Shown: piece by piece, positions 1-7,146 of the stretch
Position numbering within the stretch: position 1 is the stretch's first letter
How the letters are laid out: each line of letters starts with the position of its first letter
NCBI GenBank assembly: GCA_035528235.1
Contig: DATKZB010000126.1
Span: forward strand, 1 to 15,634
Length of the DNA: 15,634 nucleotides
DNA from: DATKZB01 sp035528235
Lineage (GTDB): Bacteria; Planctomycetota; Phycisphaerae; FEN-1346
Direction of reading: 5' to 3'
The notes under the pieces: generated by a model
Database searches by the model: none
What the model was told of the DNA's origin: nothing
What the model saw: only the letters and a program-made list of their open reading frames with translations
Position numbers and translations under genes: made by a program

Positions 1-146
1 CGCGAGAGCGAGGGGGGAGGGAGAAGGCATCGCACCCCGCCGTGGTATATCGCTTGGTTTCGGACCGGCCGGCCTTCGGCGGCGACGCCGGCTCGTCCGA
101 GTCTTGCGGTCTCCTTTCGATGCAATGCCACGTCCTGCCACGGGCC
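1..146. other. Left-edge non-coding stretch downstream of the histidine kinase
   Basis: This stretch follows the kinase stop codon on the minus strand. I see no gene that can be supported. A minus-strand AAAGGAG near 112-118 has no start codon at a useful distance. A minus-strand ATG at 28-30 opens a frame that leaves the window after ten codons, with only a weak GGCGGGG upstream. GCCGGC at 68-73 can pair with 87-92 but has no T-rich tail, so a terminator is not convincing. Confidence 0.4.
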
Positions 147-2432
147 TTAAGACGGCTGGGCCCGGACGGGTTTCTGTGTCGATTCCGACGGCGCCGGCAC
201 GGCGGCACGGAACGTCACGCGGACGGTCGTGCCGTGATCCGGGGCCGACTCGAGGGCGATCTGGCCGCCGTTGGCCTGGATGGCGCGGTAGGCCTTCGGC
301 AGGCCGAGGCCCCGTTTCCGACCGGCCTGGTAGCCACTGTAGAACGGGTCGAACGCCCGTGCCCGGACCTCGGGGTCCATGCCGGGTCCGTCGTCGGTGA
401 TGACGAAGCGTGCAGCCGCCTCTGCCGGCAGGGGCTGGACGACGATTCGCACGGTTCCGCCGCCGGCCTGGCTGCACGCCTCGATACCGTTCTTGACGAT
501 CTCGCCAATCGCGCCGGCCACCTGGCCCGCGTCCACCTGGATGAACGGCGCGCCGGGCCGGGCTTCGACCAGGATGCTGGTGCCCGACGAGGCGCCGGCC
601 TCGGCCAACTCATCGGCCGCCTGGCGCGCCAGGGCGACCGGATTGACGGTCTCGAACTTCGGGGCCGGCGGCTTGGCGAAGACCTGGAGTTCGGTGATGA
701 TCTCGCTGATGCGGTCGGCCTGCTGGACGATGGTCGTCAGGATGTCGCGCGTCCCGGGCGCGGGGTCCTGGGTCAGCAGTTGCTGGGCGCGACCGCTGAT
801 GATGGCCAGGGGGTTGTTGATTTCGTGCGCGGCACCGGTGGCCATTTCACTCAGCGACGCCACGTTGCGTTGCTGAAGGCTCTGGTGGTGTGCCGTCTCC
901 AGGCGCCGGTTGGTCTCGGCGAGTTCCTCGGACAGGTGAACGAGGTCGGCCTCGGCGCGGATGCGCTTCAAGGCCATGGCGGCGACGCTCGTGAGGGCGG
1001 TCACGCGGGCGCCCTCGGACGGCGTGAGTTCTCGCGGCGGGTCGCCGAGCGTGAAGACGAGTCCGCCCACCCGGGTGTTCTCGACCGTCATCGGGGCCGC
1101 GTAGAATAGCCCCGTCCCGAGTTGCGGCCCCTGGCGCTCGAAGAGCCAGCCCTCGGCCCGTTCGGCCCGGACGATGCCGCCCGGAGCGGCAAACGCGGGA
1201 GCCTGCTGGGACGGCGGCGGCTCGAGCGAGTCGAGGTTGGCGACGTCGTACAGAAAGTGCTCCTCGGCGCCGCCGGCCGCCGTGCACCGGATGCCCTCGA
1301 TGTAGCCGCCGTCGCCGGCCAGGATGTACGGAACAGCCACCCGCAGCCCGAGGGCCGCACAGGCCGTCGTGCCGATGGTCTCCAGGACCTGGCGCGTGCT
1401 GTGGCGGGTGGCCAGGTCGGCGCTGATGTGAAGCAGGTGGTGCGTCTGGTCCAGGTCGGCCTCGGCCGCGTGGCAGCGGCCGTAACTGCCCTGGTACAAG
1501 CGGCCCAACCGGGCGTTGGCCCCGAGAAGCACCCGCCGCAGGTCGTCGGGCGAAGGCCGAGCCTCAAGGCCCAGGGGGAGCGCATTCAGTTCGATGACCG
1601 GGCCGATCTGGCGGCCGATCTGCTCGGCCTGGATACCGGACAGACCCAGGCGTTCGGCCACCTCGGCCGTGTTCTCCGTAACCTGCTCGGCCGCGTAGTA
1701 ACTGAATCCGTACTGGCGGGCCAGCAGGTCGGCCAGGCGGACCAGTTCGGTCAGCGGCCCCACGCCGGCCGATCGGCCCGAGGGGACCTGGGCCTGATGA
1801 TGCAGCCAGATGACGTTCCGCAGGCTCTCGGGCAGGCCCCAACGCTGGGCCAGCCGTTTGCCCATGACCGCGTGGTCGATGCCCAGCACGTCGCGTTCGG
1901 CCTCCAGGAGGTCGCCCCCGGTGTTCTGGAGCCTTCGGATGACCTGGCCGTACGCCTTGGGCATCAGAACGCGCAGGGCGAACTGTCCGATGTCGTGCAG
2001 CAGACCGGCGAGCAGGGCGACCTGCGGCTTGATCGTGCCGGTGCGGGCCGCAATGACCTGGGCCGCCATGGCGGTTGCCAGGATGTGGCGGGCGAGTTGC
2101 GGCAACTCGACCGCGTCGACGACGTCGGCCTCCACGGCCTCGACGCTCAGCAGCCCGGCGACCAGGGCATCGTCTGGCAGGACATCGAGCACGGCGTCGA
2201 TGCTCGTCAGGGCCGAGGCCGGGATGTTCAGGTCGATGGCGGTGCGGAAGGTCCGCATGGCCAGCGTGCAGTCCACTTCGAGGGCCAGTTGGATATCGCG
2301 CCGGGCCGGGTGGTCGGCCATGGCCAACTCGAGCACGTGGAACGCCACGCCGGGCAGGGTGGGTAGTTGATCCACCCCGTCGAGCAGCAACTCGATCTTT
2401 CGGCGTTGAAGGCCGGAGGCCGGCATGACCAT
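147..2432 (-). CDS. Cytoplasmic HDOD-GAF sensor histidine kinase
   Basis: This 761-residue protein is probably the sensor kinase of the regulator encoded just before it. Residues about 10-215 form an HDOD domain with an HD doublet (LLHDIG, H146-D147) and a later HH at 211-212. Residues about 335-490 look like GAF, followed by a likely coiled coil (about 490-525). The HisKA H-box is AAHEINNPL with H536 as the predicted phospho-acceptor. The ATP-binding domain shows the N box (N648), a G1 box DDGPGM at 680-685 and a G2-like GLGLP at 708-712. There is no signal peptide or membrane helix, so it should be soluble and sense an intracellular cue through GAF or HDOD. It starts 17 bases after the regulator stop, so both share one transcript. 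Its ribosome site is weak, and a second ATG two codons later is an alternative start. Function from motifs is secure; the signal is unknown. Confidence 0.9.
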   Translation of the reverse strand: MVMPASGLQRRKIELLLDGVDQLPTLPGVAFHVLELAMADHPARRDIQLALEVDCTLAMRTFRTAIDLNIPASALTSIDAVLDVLPDDALVAGLLSVEAVEADVVDAVELPQLARHILATAMAAQVIAARTGTIKPQVALLAGLLHDIGQFALRVLMPKAYGQVIRRLQNTGGDLLEAERDVLGIDHAVMGKRLAQRWGLPESLRNVIWLHHQAQVPSGRSAGVGPLTELVRLADLLARQYGFSYYAAEQVTENTAEVAERLGLSGIQAEQIGRQIGPVIELNALPLGLEARPSPDDLRRVLLGANARLGRLYQGSYGRCHAAEADLDQTHHLLHISADLATRHSTRQVLETIGTTACAALGLRVAVPYILAGDGGYIEGIRCTAAGGAEEHFLYDVANLDSLEPPPSQQAPAFAAPGGIVRAERAEGWLFERQGPQLGTGLFYAAPMTVENTRVGGLVFTLGDPPRELTPSEGARVTALTSVAAMALKRIRAEADLVHLSEELAETNRRLETAHHQSLQQRNVASLSEMATGAAHEINNPLAIISGRAQQLLTQDPAPGTRDILTTIVQQADRISEIITELQVFAKPPAPKFETVNPVALARQAADELAEAGASSGTSILVEARPGAPFIQVDAGQVAGAIGEIVKNGIEACSQAGGGTVRIVVQPLPAEAAARFVITDDGPGMDPEVRARAFDPFYSGYQAGRKRGLGLPKAYRAIQANGGQIALESAPDHGTTVRVTFRAAVPAPSESTQKPVRAQPS

Positions 2433-2449
2433 GCCCTGGAGCCAGGTGC

Positions 2450-3016
2450 CTAGAGTTTCAGGAGTTCGGAGATCTTGTTGACGAGTTCCTCGATCTGGAA
2501 CGGCTTGTGCAGAAACGCATCGGCGCCCAGTTCCTCGATCTCGGCGGGGGCGCTCTCCTCCTCGATGTGCGCGCTAATCAGGATGATGCGCATGTCTTCG
2601 AGCGCCGGGTTGCTGCGGATGGTCTTGCACACGACGTTGGCGTTGATGTCGGGCAACATGTAGTCGAGCACGATGACGTCGGGCCGGAACTGTTGCGTCA
2701 GGAGGCCGGCGTCGTACCCGCAGGAAGCCGTCTTGACCTCGAAGCGGCCGTCGCGTTCGAGGACGTCCGTGAGCAGTTCCACGATCTGCGGCTCATCGTC
2801 AACGACCAGCACCTTCTTCTTGTCGGAATCGAGGTTCGTCAACGGGATGCTGTTCTCTTTCATGAAGCGGATGAGGTTCTCCCGGGGGATCCGGCGGAAC
2901 CGCGACCCGGGCACATAGAAACCGTCCAGTTTGCCGGAATCGAAGCAGCGGATGATGGTCTGTTGACTGACGCGGCAGGTTTTGGCGGCTTCGCCTGTTG
3001 AGTAGACTTCCTTCAT
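2450..3016 (-). CDS. Response regulator with N-terminal excisionase/MerR-like HTH and C-terminal receiver domain
   Basis: This 188-residue protein has a helix-turn-helix of the excisionase/MerR type at about residues 1-55 (STGEAAKTCRVSQQTIIR, then GSRFRRIPRENLIRF, the usual wing). A receiver domain fills residues 67-188: acidic pair D73-D74, phospho-acceptor D118 in VIVLDYMLP, switch S148 and conserved K171 in HKPF. The order is reversed from OmpR or NarL regulators, which carry the receiver first. I chose the ATG at 3016 because GAGGA lies seven bases upstream; a longer frame to 3064 has no such site and adds non-conserved residues. It is the first gene of an operon with the HDOD kinase and has a strong promoter at 3092-3120. 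It probably binds DNA and is phosphorylated by that kinase; targets are unknown. Confidence 0.9.
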   Translation of the reverse strand: MKEVYSTGEAAKTCRVSQQTIIRCFDSGKLDGFYVPGSRFRRIPRENLIRFMKENSIPLTNLDSDKKKVLVVDDEPQIVELLTDVLERDGRFEVKTASCGYDAGLLTQQFRPDVIVLDYMLPDINANVVCKTIRSNPALEDMRIILISAHIEEESAPAEIEELGADAFLHKPFQIEELVNKISELLKL

Positions 3017-3091
3017 GGCATGTTCCTCGCTCTTGAACCTCGTGGCGTGCGGATCCCCCGCCACACTTTACGCATCTCCCCCAGGTTCACG

Positions 3092-3120
3092 ATTATGTAT
3101 CGACGGGCCCGCCGTGTCAA
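3092..3120 (-). promoter_or_regulatory. Sigma-70-type promoter of the regulator-kinase operon
   Basis: Read on the minus strand, the -35 box is TTGACA (3115-3120, perfect consensus) and the -10 box is CATAAT (3092-3097, five of six), separated by exactly 17 bases. Transcription would begin near 3085, giving a leader of about 70 bases before the regulator ATG at 3016. It is the best-matching promoter on this strand. A GGGCCC palindrome sits inside the spacer. Confidence 0.75.
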
Positions 3121-3232
3121 CTTAAGATTTTTGGGATGATAAAATAGGAAGAATCGGGAGGTTTGGTGGAGTGCGTCCGATAACGTGGTGGAGGCCTGAA
3201 TCTTGCGTCCCGTCCGGGCCAGCGTCTCAAAC

Positions 3233-3262
3233 AGGAACGGGCCGCCTGGTGCAGGCGGCCCG
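3233..3262 (-). terminator. Probable intrinsic terminator after the exported-TPR gene array
   Basis: Positions 3238-3248 and 3252-3262 form a perfect 11-base-pair GC-rich stem with a three-base loop. On the minus strand the stem is followed by GTTCCTGTTT, a moderately T-rich tail. It lies about 35 bases after the stop codon of the last TPR gene and before the promoter of the regulator operon, where a terminator is expected. Confidence 0.65.
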
Positions 3263-3297
3263 TCGTTGTCGCGATTGTAGACTGTCCGGCTGGCGGC

Positions 3298-3996
3298 TTA
3301 GTAACCGGCACCTCTGTCGCTCTTGGACCAGTCGGTCGTCCGTCCGGCGGCCGAATGGTCCTCCTGTTCCCACGACTTCTTTTCTTCGCTCGAGCCGCCC
3401 TTGTTTCCGCTCTTCTTGGCGTCTGCCTGGGCTTGCTTGAGTTGCTCGGCGATCCGGGTCAGGCCTTCCTTGGCCTGGGCATTCTCCTTGTCGACGGCCA
3501 GGATGCGTTTGTAGTAGGCAACGGCCGTACGGAGGTCGTTCTTCTCTTGCGCGGCGGCGGCGATCTCCAGGAGGATATCGATGGCCTTCTGGTTATTGGG
3601 GTCCTCATACTGCTCCTTGATGGCGGCCTTCTGGCCCTCGTCCTTGACCATGCCGATGGCCTTCTTGGCGGCGAGGGCGGCACCGAGGTACATCGTGGCG
3701 GCCCGGTCTTTGCAGGCGAGGAGCAGTTTCTGGTTGCGTTTGCCCTCGGGCTTTTCCATTTCCTTCTCGTAGGGCTTCATGGCGCCCTGGGCGGCCTGGA
3801 TCTTGGCCTCGATCGGCTTGATGGCCCTGGCGTAATGGGCGGGTTCCATTTGGGTCTTGAGGTCCGAGGCGCCGCCGGCCGCATCGGCGGCCTCAGCCCC
3901 GGCGTCGGCCTTCCACGGCACGCCCGCCGCCCAGGCACCGCCGGCCAGTACAAGGGCCAGACCGACCATGAGAGCAACAACCATCAGGCGCTTCAT
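3298..3996 (-). CDS. Exported TPR-like protein, paralogue 1 of 3
   Basis: This 232-residue protein of unknown function has a Sec signal peptide (basic MKR, hydrophobic 5-20, likely cut after AWA at 23). The mature part is lysine-rich and helical. Residues about 75-87 carry YEKEMEKPEGKR, residues 129-146 carry QYEDPNNQKAIDILLEIA, and residues about 154-183 look like a TPR unit (DLRTAVAYYKRILAVDKENAQAK). The tail is polar and ends with GRTTDW at 218-223, a motif also in the middle paralogue. AAAGGAG lies eight bases before the ATG, which fixes the start. It is the last of three tandem paralogues and is followed by a hairpin terminator. The TPR unit suggests a role in protein-protein interaction in the periplasm or at the cell surface; no enzyme motif is visible. 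Confidence 0.8.
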   Translation of the reverse strand: MKRLMVVALMVGLALVLAGGAWAAGVPWKADAGAEAADAAGGASDLKTQMEPAHYARAIKPIEAKIQAAQGAMKPYEKEMEKPEGKRNQKLLLACKDRAATMYLGAALAAKKAIGMVKDEGQKAAIKEQYEDPNNQKAIDILLEIAAAAQEKNDLRTAVAYYKRILAVDKENAQAKEGLTRIAEQLKQAQADAKKSGNKGGSSEEKKSWEQEDHSAAGRTTDWSKSDRGAGY

Positions 3997-4060
3997 AGCT
4001 AAGGCTCCTTTCTGCGGTACTCGCGGGTGTCCGAATAGACACTCCGCACCTTCCTACTCT

Positions 4061-4088
4061 ATTGTACGACCAGATCGGGCCGCAAAAA
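4061..4088 (-). promoter_or_regulatory. Possible promoter of TPR paralogue 1
   Basis: On the minus strand a good -10 box, TACAAT (4061-4066), is preceded 16 bases upstream by a poor -35 (TTTTTG, 4083-4088). It lies in the gap between paralogues 2 and 1, about 65 bases before the ATG at 3996. The T-rich run beside the -35, following a short CCGG/CCGG palindrome (4099-4108), could instead be the terminator tail of paralogue 2. Confidence 0.4.
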
Positions 4089-4120
4089 CAGGAAAATCCG
4101 GTGCCGGCCCCAGTCGGGCG

Positions 4121-4813
4121 TCACCAGTCTCCCTGGCCTGTCCTGGCCCAATCGGTGGTTCGGCCGATCTTGGAGTAGTCTTCCCGGTCCCAGGGCCTTT
4201 TCGTCTCCGACCCGCCGCCCTTGCTGCCGCTGGCCTTCGAGTCCTTGATGGCCTGCTGGTACTGATCGGCCAGTTGCGTGATTGCGGCCTTGGCGTCGGC
4301 ATTGTCGGGATCCAGGGCCAGAATCATCTTGTAGTACGAGATGGCCTTGCGGAGGTCGCCTTTGCCGCTGGCACGCATGGCCAGGCCGAAGTAGATGTCG
4401 ATGGCCTTCTGCCTGCTCGGCTCCTCGTACTGGGTTCTCAAGGCGGCCTTCCGGCTTTCGGTCTTGACCAGGCCGAGCGCCTTCTTGGCGGCAGCGGCGG
4501 CCGAGGCGTAGCAGGCGGCGGACCGCTCCTTGGCCCGGACCAGCACGGCCTCCTGGCGCTTCGCCTCGGGTTTCGCCAGTTCCTTCTGGTAGGGCTCCAT
4601 GGCCTTCTCGGCCTGGGCAAGGCGCGACTCGATGGGCTTGACGACGTGGTCGTACTGAGAGGGCGCGAGGTCCGCCTTGAGGTCGGCGGGAGCAGCCGAG
4701 TCGCCGGCCGTGTTGCTGTCAGCGGGTTTCCACGGAAGACCTTCCGCCCAGGCGGCCGTGGCTCCGCCCTGGGCAACCAACGCGACGAGAACACCCAGCA
4801 TGACGCGTTTCAT
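4121..4813 (-). CDS. Exported TPR-like protein, paralogue 2 of 3
   Basis: This 230-residue protein has a Sec signal peptide (MKRVMLGVLVALVAQ..., likely cut after AWA at 23). It aligns by eye along its whole length with paralogue 1: shared GLPWK/GVPWK after the signal, YQKELAKPEAKR at about 75-86, QYEEPSRQKAIDI at 128-140, a TPR-like DLRKAISYYKMILALDPDNADAK at 153-175, and a tail with GRTTDW at 217-222. I chose the ATG at 4813 because AAGGAGG lies seven bases upstream and a signal peptide follows directly; the frame stays open to 4897, but that extension has no ribosome site and would bury the signal peptide. Function is unknown; a scaffold or binding role in the envelope is the most one can infer. 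Confidence 0.8.
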   Translation of the reverse strand: MKRVMLGVLVALVAQGGATAAWAEGLPWKPADSNTAGDSAAPADLKADLAPSQYDHVVKPIESRLAQAEKAMEPYQKELAKPEAKRQEAVLVRAKERSAACYASAAAAAKKALGLVKTESRKAALRTQYEEPSRQKAIDIYFGLAMRASGKGDLRKAISYYKMILALDPDNADAKAAITQLADQYQQAIKDSKASGSKGGGSETKRPWDREDYSKIGRTTDWARTGQGDW

Positions 4814-4883
4814 GGCATGGCCTCCTTCTCCGTACGGCAAGCCTTCCCGAACGCATCTGACTGCAACGTCAGTTGTATCAACC

Positions 4884-4905
4884 CGGCACGGGGCCATCCG
4901 TGCCG
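4884..4905. other. Hairpin between TPR paralogues 3 and 2
   Basis: Positions 4884-4891 and 4898-4905 form a perfect 8-base-pair stem with a six-base loop. It lies in the 160-base gap between paralogue 3 (stop at 4974) and paralogue 2 (start at 4813). On the minus strand the next bases are GGTTGATAC, not a clear T-tract, so it may be a weak terminator or a processing or stability element. A smaller CTGAC/GTCAG stem lies just downstream. Confidence 0.4.
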
Positions 4906-4973
4906 CCCAAACACGGGCCCTGGCGCTCGTCGCTCACCGGCGGCGCGGCCCTGGCCTCGCGGCACCAGCGGGG

Positions 4974-5600
4974 TCACCGGCTGTAGTTCTTGGTGTCCTT
5001 GTTGCGCTTCCACGGCTTGGTGGTCTCGTCATCGGAGTCGTCCTTGTTGTCGGTGGAGGTCTTGCCCGTCGGCTTCTTCAGGCTCTTGGCGAGTCGCGTC
5101 AAGGTTTCCTTGGCCTGGGTGTTGTCCGGGTCGATGGCGAGGATCATCTTGTACAGTGTGACGGTCTTGCGCATGTCCTTCTTCCGTTCGGCGTCGGCCG
5201 CCAGTTCCAGGAGCATCTCGACGGCCTTCTGCCGGTTGGGATCTTCGTACTGCTGCTTGACGAGGGTCTTGTGCTCTTCCTTCTTCATCAGGCCACCAGC
5301 GGTCTTGGCCTGCACGGCGGCCGCATGGTAAAGGGCAGCGGCCTTCTCCTTGCAGGAGGCGAGTCTGGCGGCATTGCGCTTGGCTTCGGGCTTCTCCATC
5401 TCCTTGTCGTAGGCCTTCATGACTTTCTCGGCCTGGGCCACCTTGGCCTCGATGGGCACGATGGCCCGGGTGTACAGCGAGCCGGGCAGGTCCGCCTTGA
5501 GCGAACCGGCCGGAGCATCGGCCGCCTCCTTGGCGAACAGCGCAGTGGCAAGGCTGAACGTCACGATCCCAACCACGACAGCAGGTATCAGGCGTCTCAT
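4974..5600 (-). CDS. Exported TPR-like protein, paralogue 3 of 3
   Basis: This 208-residue protein has a signal peptide (MRRLIPAVVVGIVTFSLATALFA, probable cut after residue 23). It shares the family blocks YDKEMEKPEAKR at 64-75, QYEDPNRQKAVEMLLELA at 117-134 and a TPR-like unit at about 142-171 (MRKTVTLYKMILAIDPDNTQAK). It is the most divergent member: it lacks the GxPWK segment after the signal and ends in a charged, aspartate-rich tail without GRTTDW. AAAGGAG lies eight bases before the ATG. It is first in transcription order, behind a perfect TATAAT box. The gene order suggests local duplications, with paralogues 1 and 2 the younger pair. Function is unknown. Confidence 0.8.
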   Translation of the reverse strand: MRRLIPAVVVGIVTFSLATALFAKEAADAPAGSLKADLPGSLYTRAIVPIEAKVAQAEKVMKAYDKEMEKPEAKRNAARLASCKEKAAALYHAAAVQAKTAGGLMKKEEHKTLVKQQYEDPNRQKAVEMLLELAADAERKKDMRKTVTLYKMILAIDPDNTQAKETLTRLAKSLKKPTGKTSTDNKDDSDDETTKPWKRNKDTKNYSR

Positions 5601-5667
5601 CGTATAGGCTCCTTTGTGCAGAACGCCGGAGGCGACAGCCCGGATGGCTGGCCGCGGCTATCCGAGT

Positions 5668-5692
5668 ATTATACACCAAGAATGCCCGTCAA
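5668..5692 (-). promoter_or_regulatory. Possible promoter of TPR paralogue 3
   Basis: A perfect -10 box TATAAT (5668-5673) lies on the minus strand about 70 bases before the ATG at 5600. The nearest consensus-like -35 is TTGACG (5687-5692), but the 13-base spacing is too short for ordinary sigma-70. The true -35 may therefore be weak (TGTCTT at 17-base spacing) or the promoter activator-dependent. Confidence 0.5.
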
Positions 5693-5715
5693 GACAGTTT
5701 TGTCGGCCCGGGATA

Positions 5716-7062
5716 TCAGTTTCGGCCGCCCGCCAGGGCCTTGACCTCCTCGACCCACCGGTGGGCCGCAGCGCCATCGCCGGATTCGGCCATAATCCGC
5801 AAGATCGGTTCCGTGTTCGACGCCCGGACATGCAGCCACCCGTCGTCCCAGGCCAGGTAGAGGCCGTCCCGCTGGTCGGCGCGGGCGTCGGGGAATTGGT
5901 CCCGGACGGCCGCCAGAACGGCGGCCGGCTCCGTGCCCGCCAGCGAGACCTTGTCCTTGACCATGGTATAGACGGGCAGTTCGGCGCAAACTTCAGTCAA
6001 TTTCCGGCCCCGCGACGCCATCATCTCCAGCACGAGCGCGGCCCCGACGAGACTGTTGCGGACCGGCACGACGCGCGGGTCGATGACGCCGCCGTTGCCC
6101 TCGCCGCCGATGACGCACCCCTGCTGGACGATGGCCTGGGCCACGTTGACCTCGCCCACGGCCGTCCGGTGCAGGGCAACGCCGGCCTCGGCGGCCACGT
6201 GGTCCATCAGGCGCGACGTCGAGAGGTTGGCCGCGACGGGGCCCCGCTGCTGCGTCAGCCGGTGCCGGGCCGAGAGGGCGAGGGTGTATTCCTCGCCGAT
6301 GGCGCGGCCCGTTTCGTCGACCAGGGCCAGGCGGTCGGCGTCGGGGTCGAGGGCCAGGCCCAGCGCGGCCCGGTGCCGCACGACGGCCTGACCGAGCGCG
6401 GCCAGGTTCTCGGGCACCGGCTCGGCGCCGCGGCCGAAGCGGCCGGTGGGCTCCTCGTTGATGGCGGCGACGTCGCAGCCGAGGCCTTCCAGCAGCATCC
6501 GCATCTCGCGGCCGCCGGCGCCGTTGACGGGATCGATGACCACGCGGAAGGCCGCAGCCCGGATTCGGTCGGCGTCCACGATGGCCAGGACGCGCTCGAC
6601 GTGAATCTGGGCCGCGCCGTCGAGCGCCTCGGCCGATCCGATGCGGTCGACGCCCACCTCGGCGAACTTCTGGCTGGCGTAGATGGCCGTGACGGCCTGG
6701 CCCGCGTCGCGGTCAAGGGCCATGCCCTCGGGCGAGAGCATCTTGATGCCGTTGTACGGGGCGGGATTGTGGCTGGCGGTGATGACGATGCCGCCTTGGG
6801 CCCGTTTCTCGCGCACCAGCAGGCTGATGCCGGGCGTCGACAGGATGCCCAGGTTCAGCGCGCGGCACCCCGTGGCGAGAATCCCTGCCTGCAGCGCGGC
6901 CGCGAGCATGGGGCCGGTGGGGCGCGAGTCGCGGCCCATGACCACCGTGCCGCCGCCCAGGTGCGTCCCGAAGGCCAGGCCGAACCGGACGGCCTCGCGC
7001 GGGCCGAGACCCTCGCCGACGATCCCGCGGATGCCGGAGATGCTGACGATCAATGGTGCCAT
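5716..7062 (-). CDS. glmM: Phosphoglucosamine mutase, archaeal-type (alpha-D-phosphohexomutase family)
   Basis: This 448-residue enzyme belongs to the alpha-D-phosphohexomutases and most likely converts glucosamine 6-phosphate to glucosamine 1-phosphate for UDP-GlcNAc, peptidoglycan and other envelope sugars. All four active-site motifs are visible: the phosphoserine loop TASHNP (S97), the metal loop DPDADR (239-244), the sugar-binding loop GGEGNGGV (319-326) and the phosphate-binding loop RASNTEP (413-419). GEGNGG rather than GEQSGH, together with the overall length, points to the archaeal-type GlmM subfamily rather than E. coli-type GlmM. A phosphomannomutase/phosphoglucomutase role cannot be excluded. 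The start codon is supported by the immediate ISGIRGIVG motif; the ribosome site is weak. It follows dnaA after 84 bases on the same strand and may be cotranscribed. Confidence 0.88.
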   Translation of the reverse strand: MAPLIVSISGIRGIVGEGLGPREAVRFGLAFGTHLGGGTVVMGRDSRPTGPMLAAALQAGILATGCRALNLGILSTPGISLLVREKRAQGGIVITASHNPAPYNGIKMLSPEGMALDRDAGQAVTAIYASQKFAEVGVDRIGSAEALDGAAQIHVERVLAIVDADRIRAAAFRVVIDPVNGAGGREMRMLLEGLGCDVAAINEEPTGRFGRGAEPVPENLAALGQAVVRHRAALGLALDPDADRLALVDETGRAIGEEYTLALSARHRLTQQRGPVAANLSTSRLMDHVAAEAGVALHRTAVGEVNVAQAIVQQGCVIGGEGNGGVIDPRVVPVRNSLVGAALVLEMMASRGRKLTEVCAELPVYTMVKDKVSLAGTEPAAVLAAVRDQFPDARADQRDGLYLAWDDGWLHVRASNTEPILRIMAESGDGAAAHRWVEEVKALAGGRN

Positions 7063-7103
7063 GGCGGCTTGACGGCCCTCACGTTTCCCGAAGGCACCGC
7101 TCC

Positions 7104-7135
7104 CTCACGGTCGCGGCTCGGTTACTCACGGTCGC
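7104..7135. repeat. 11-bp direct repeat in the dnaA-glmM gap
   Basis: CTCACGGTCGC occurs at 7104-7114 and again at 7125-7135, a period of 21 bases, or two turns of B-DNA. It lies between the dnaA stop and the glmM start. It could be a same-face protein site, or part of a dispersed GC-rich intergenic repeat. Confidence 0.6.
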
Positions 7136-7146
7136 CACCGGGCGTG

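Noticed and set aside
42..1109. Plus-strand frame of 355 codons opposite the histidine kinase
   Set aside because: The minus strand carries intact H, N and G boxes; the plus frame is a shadow rich in Arg and Gly with no motif.
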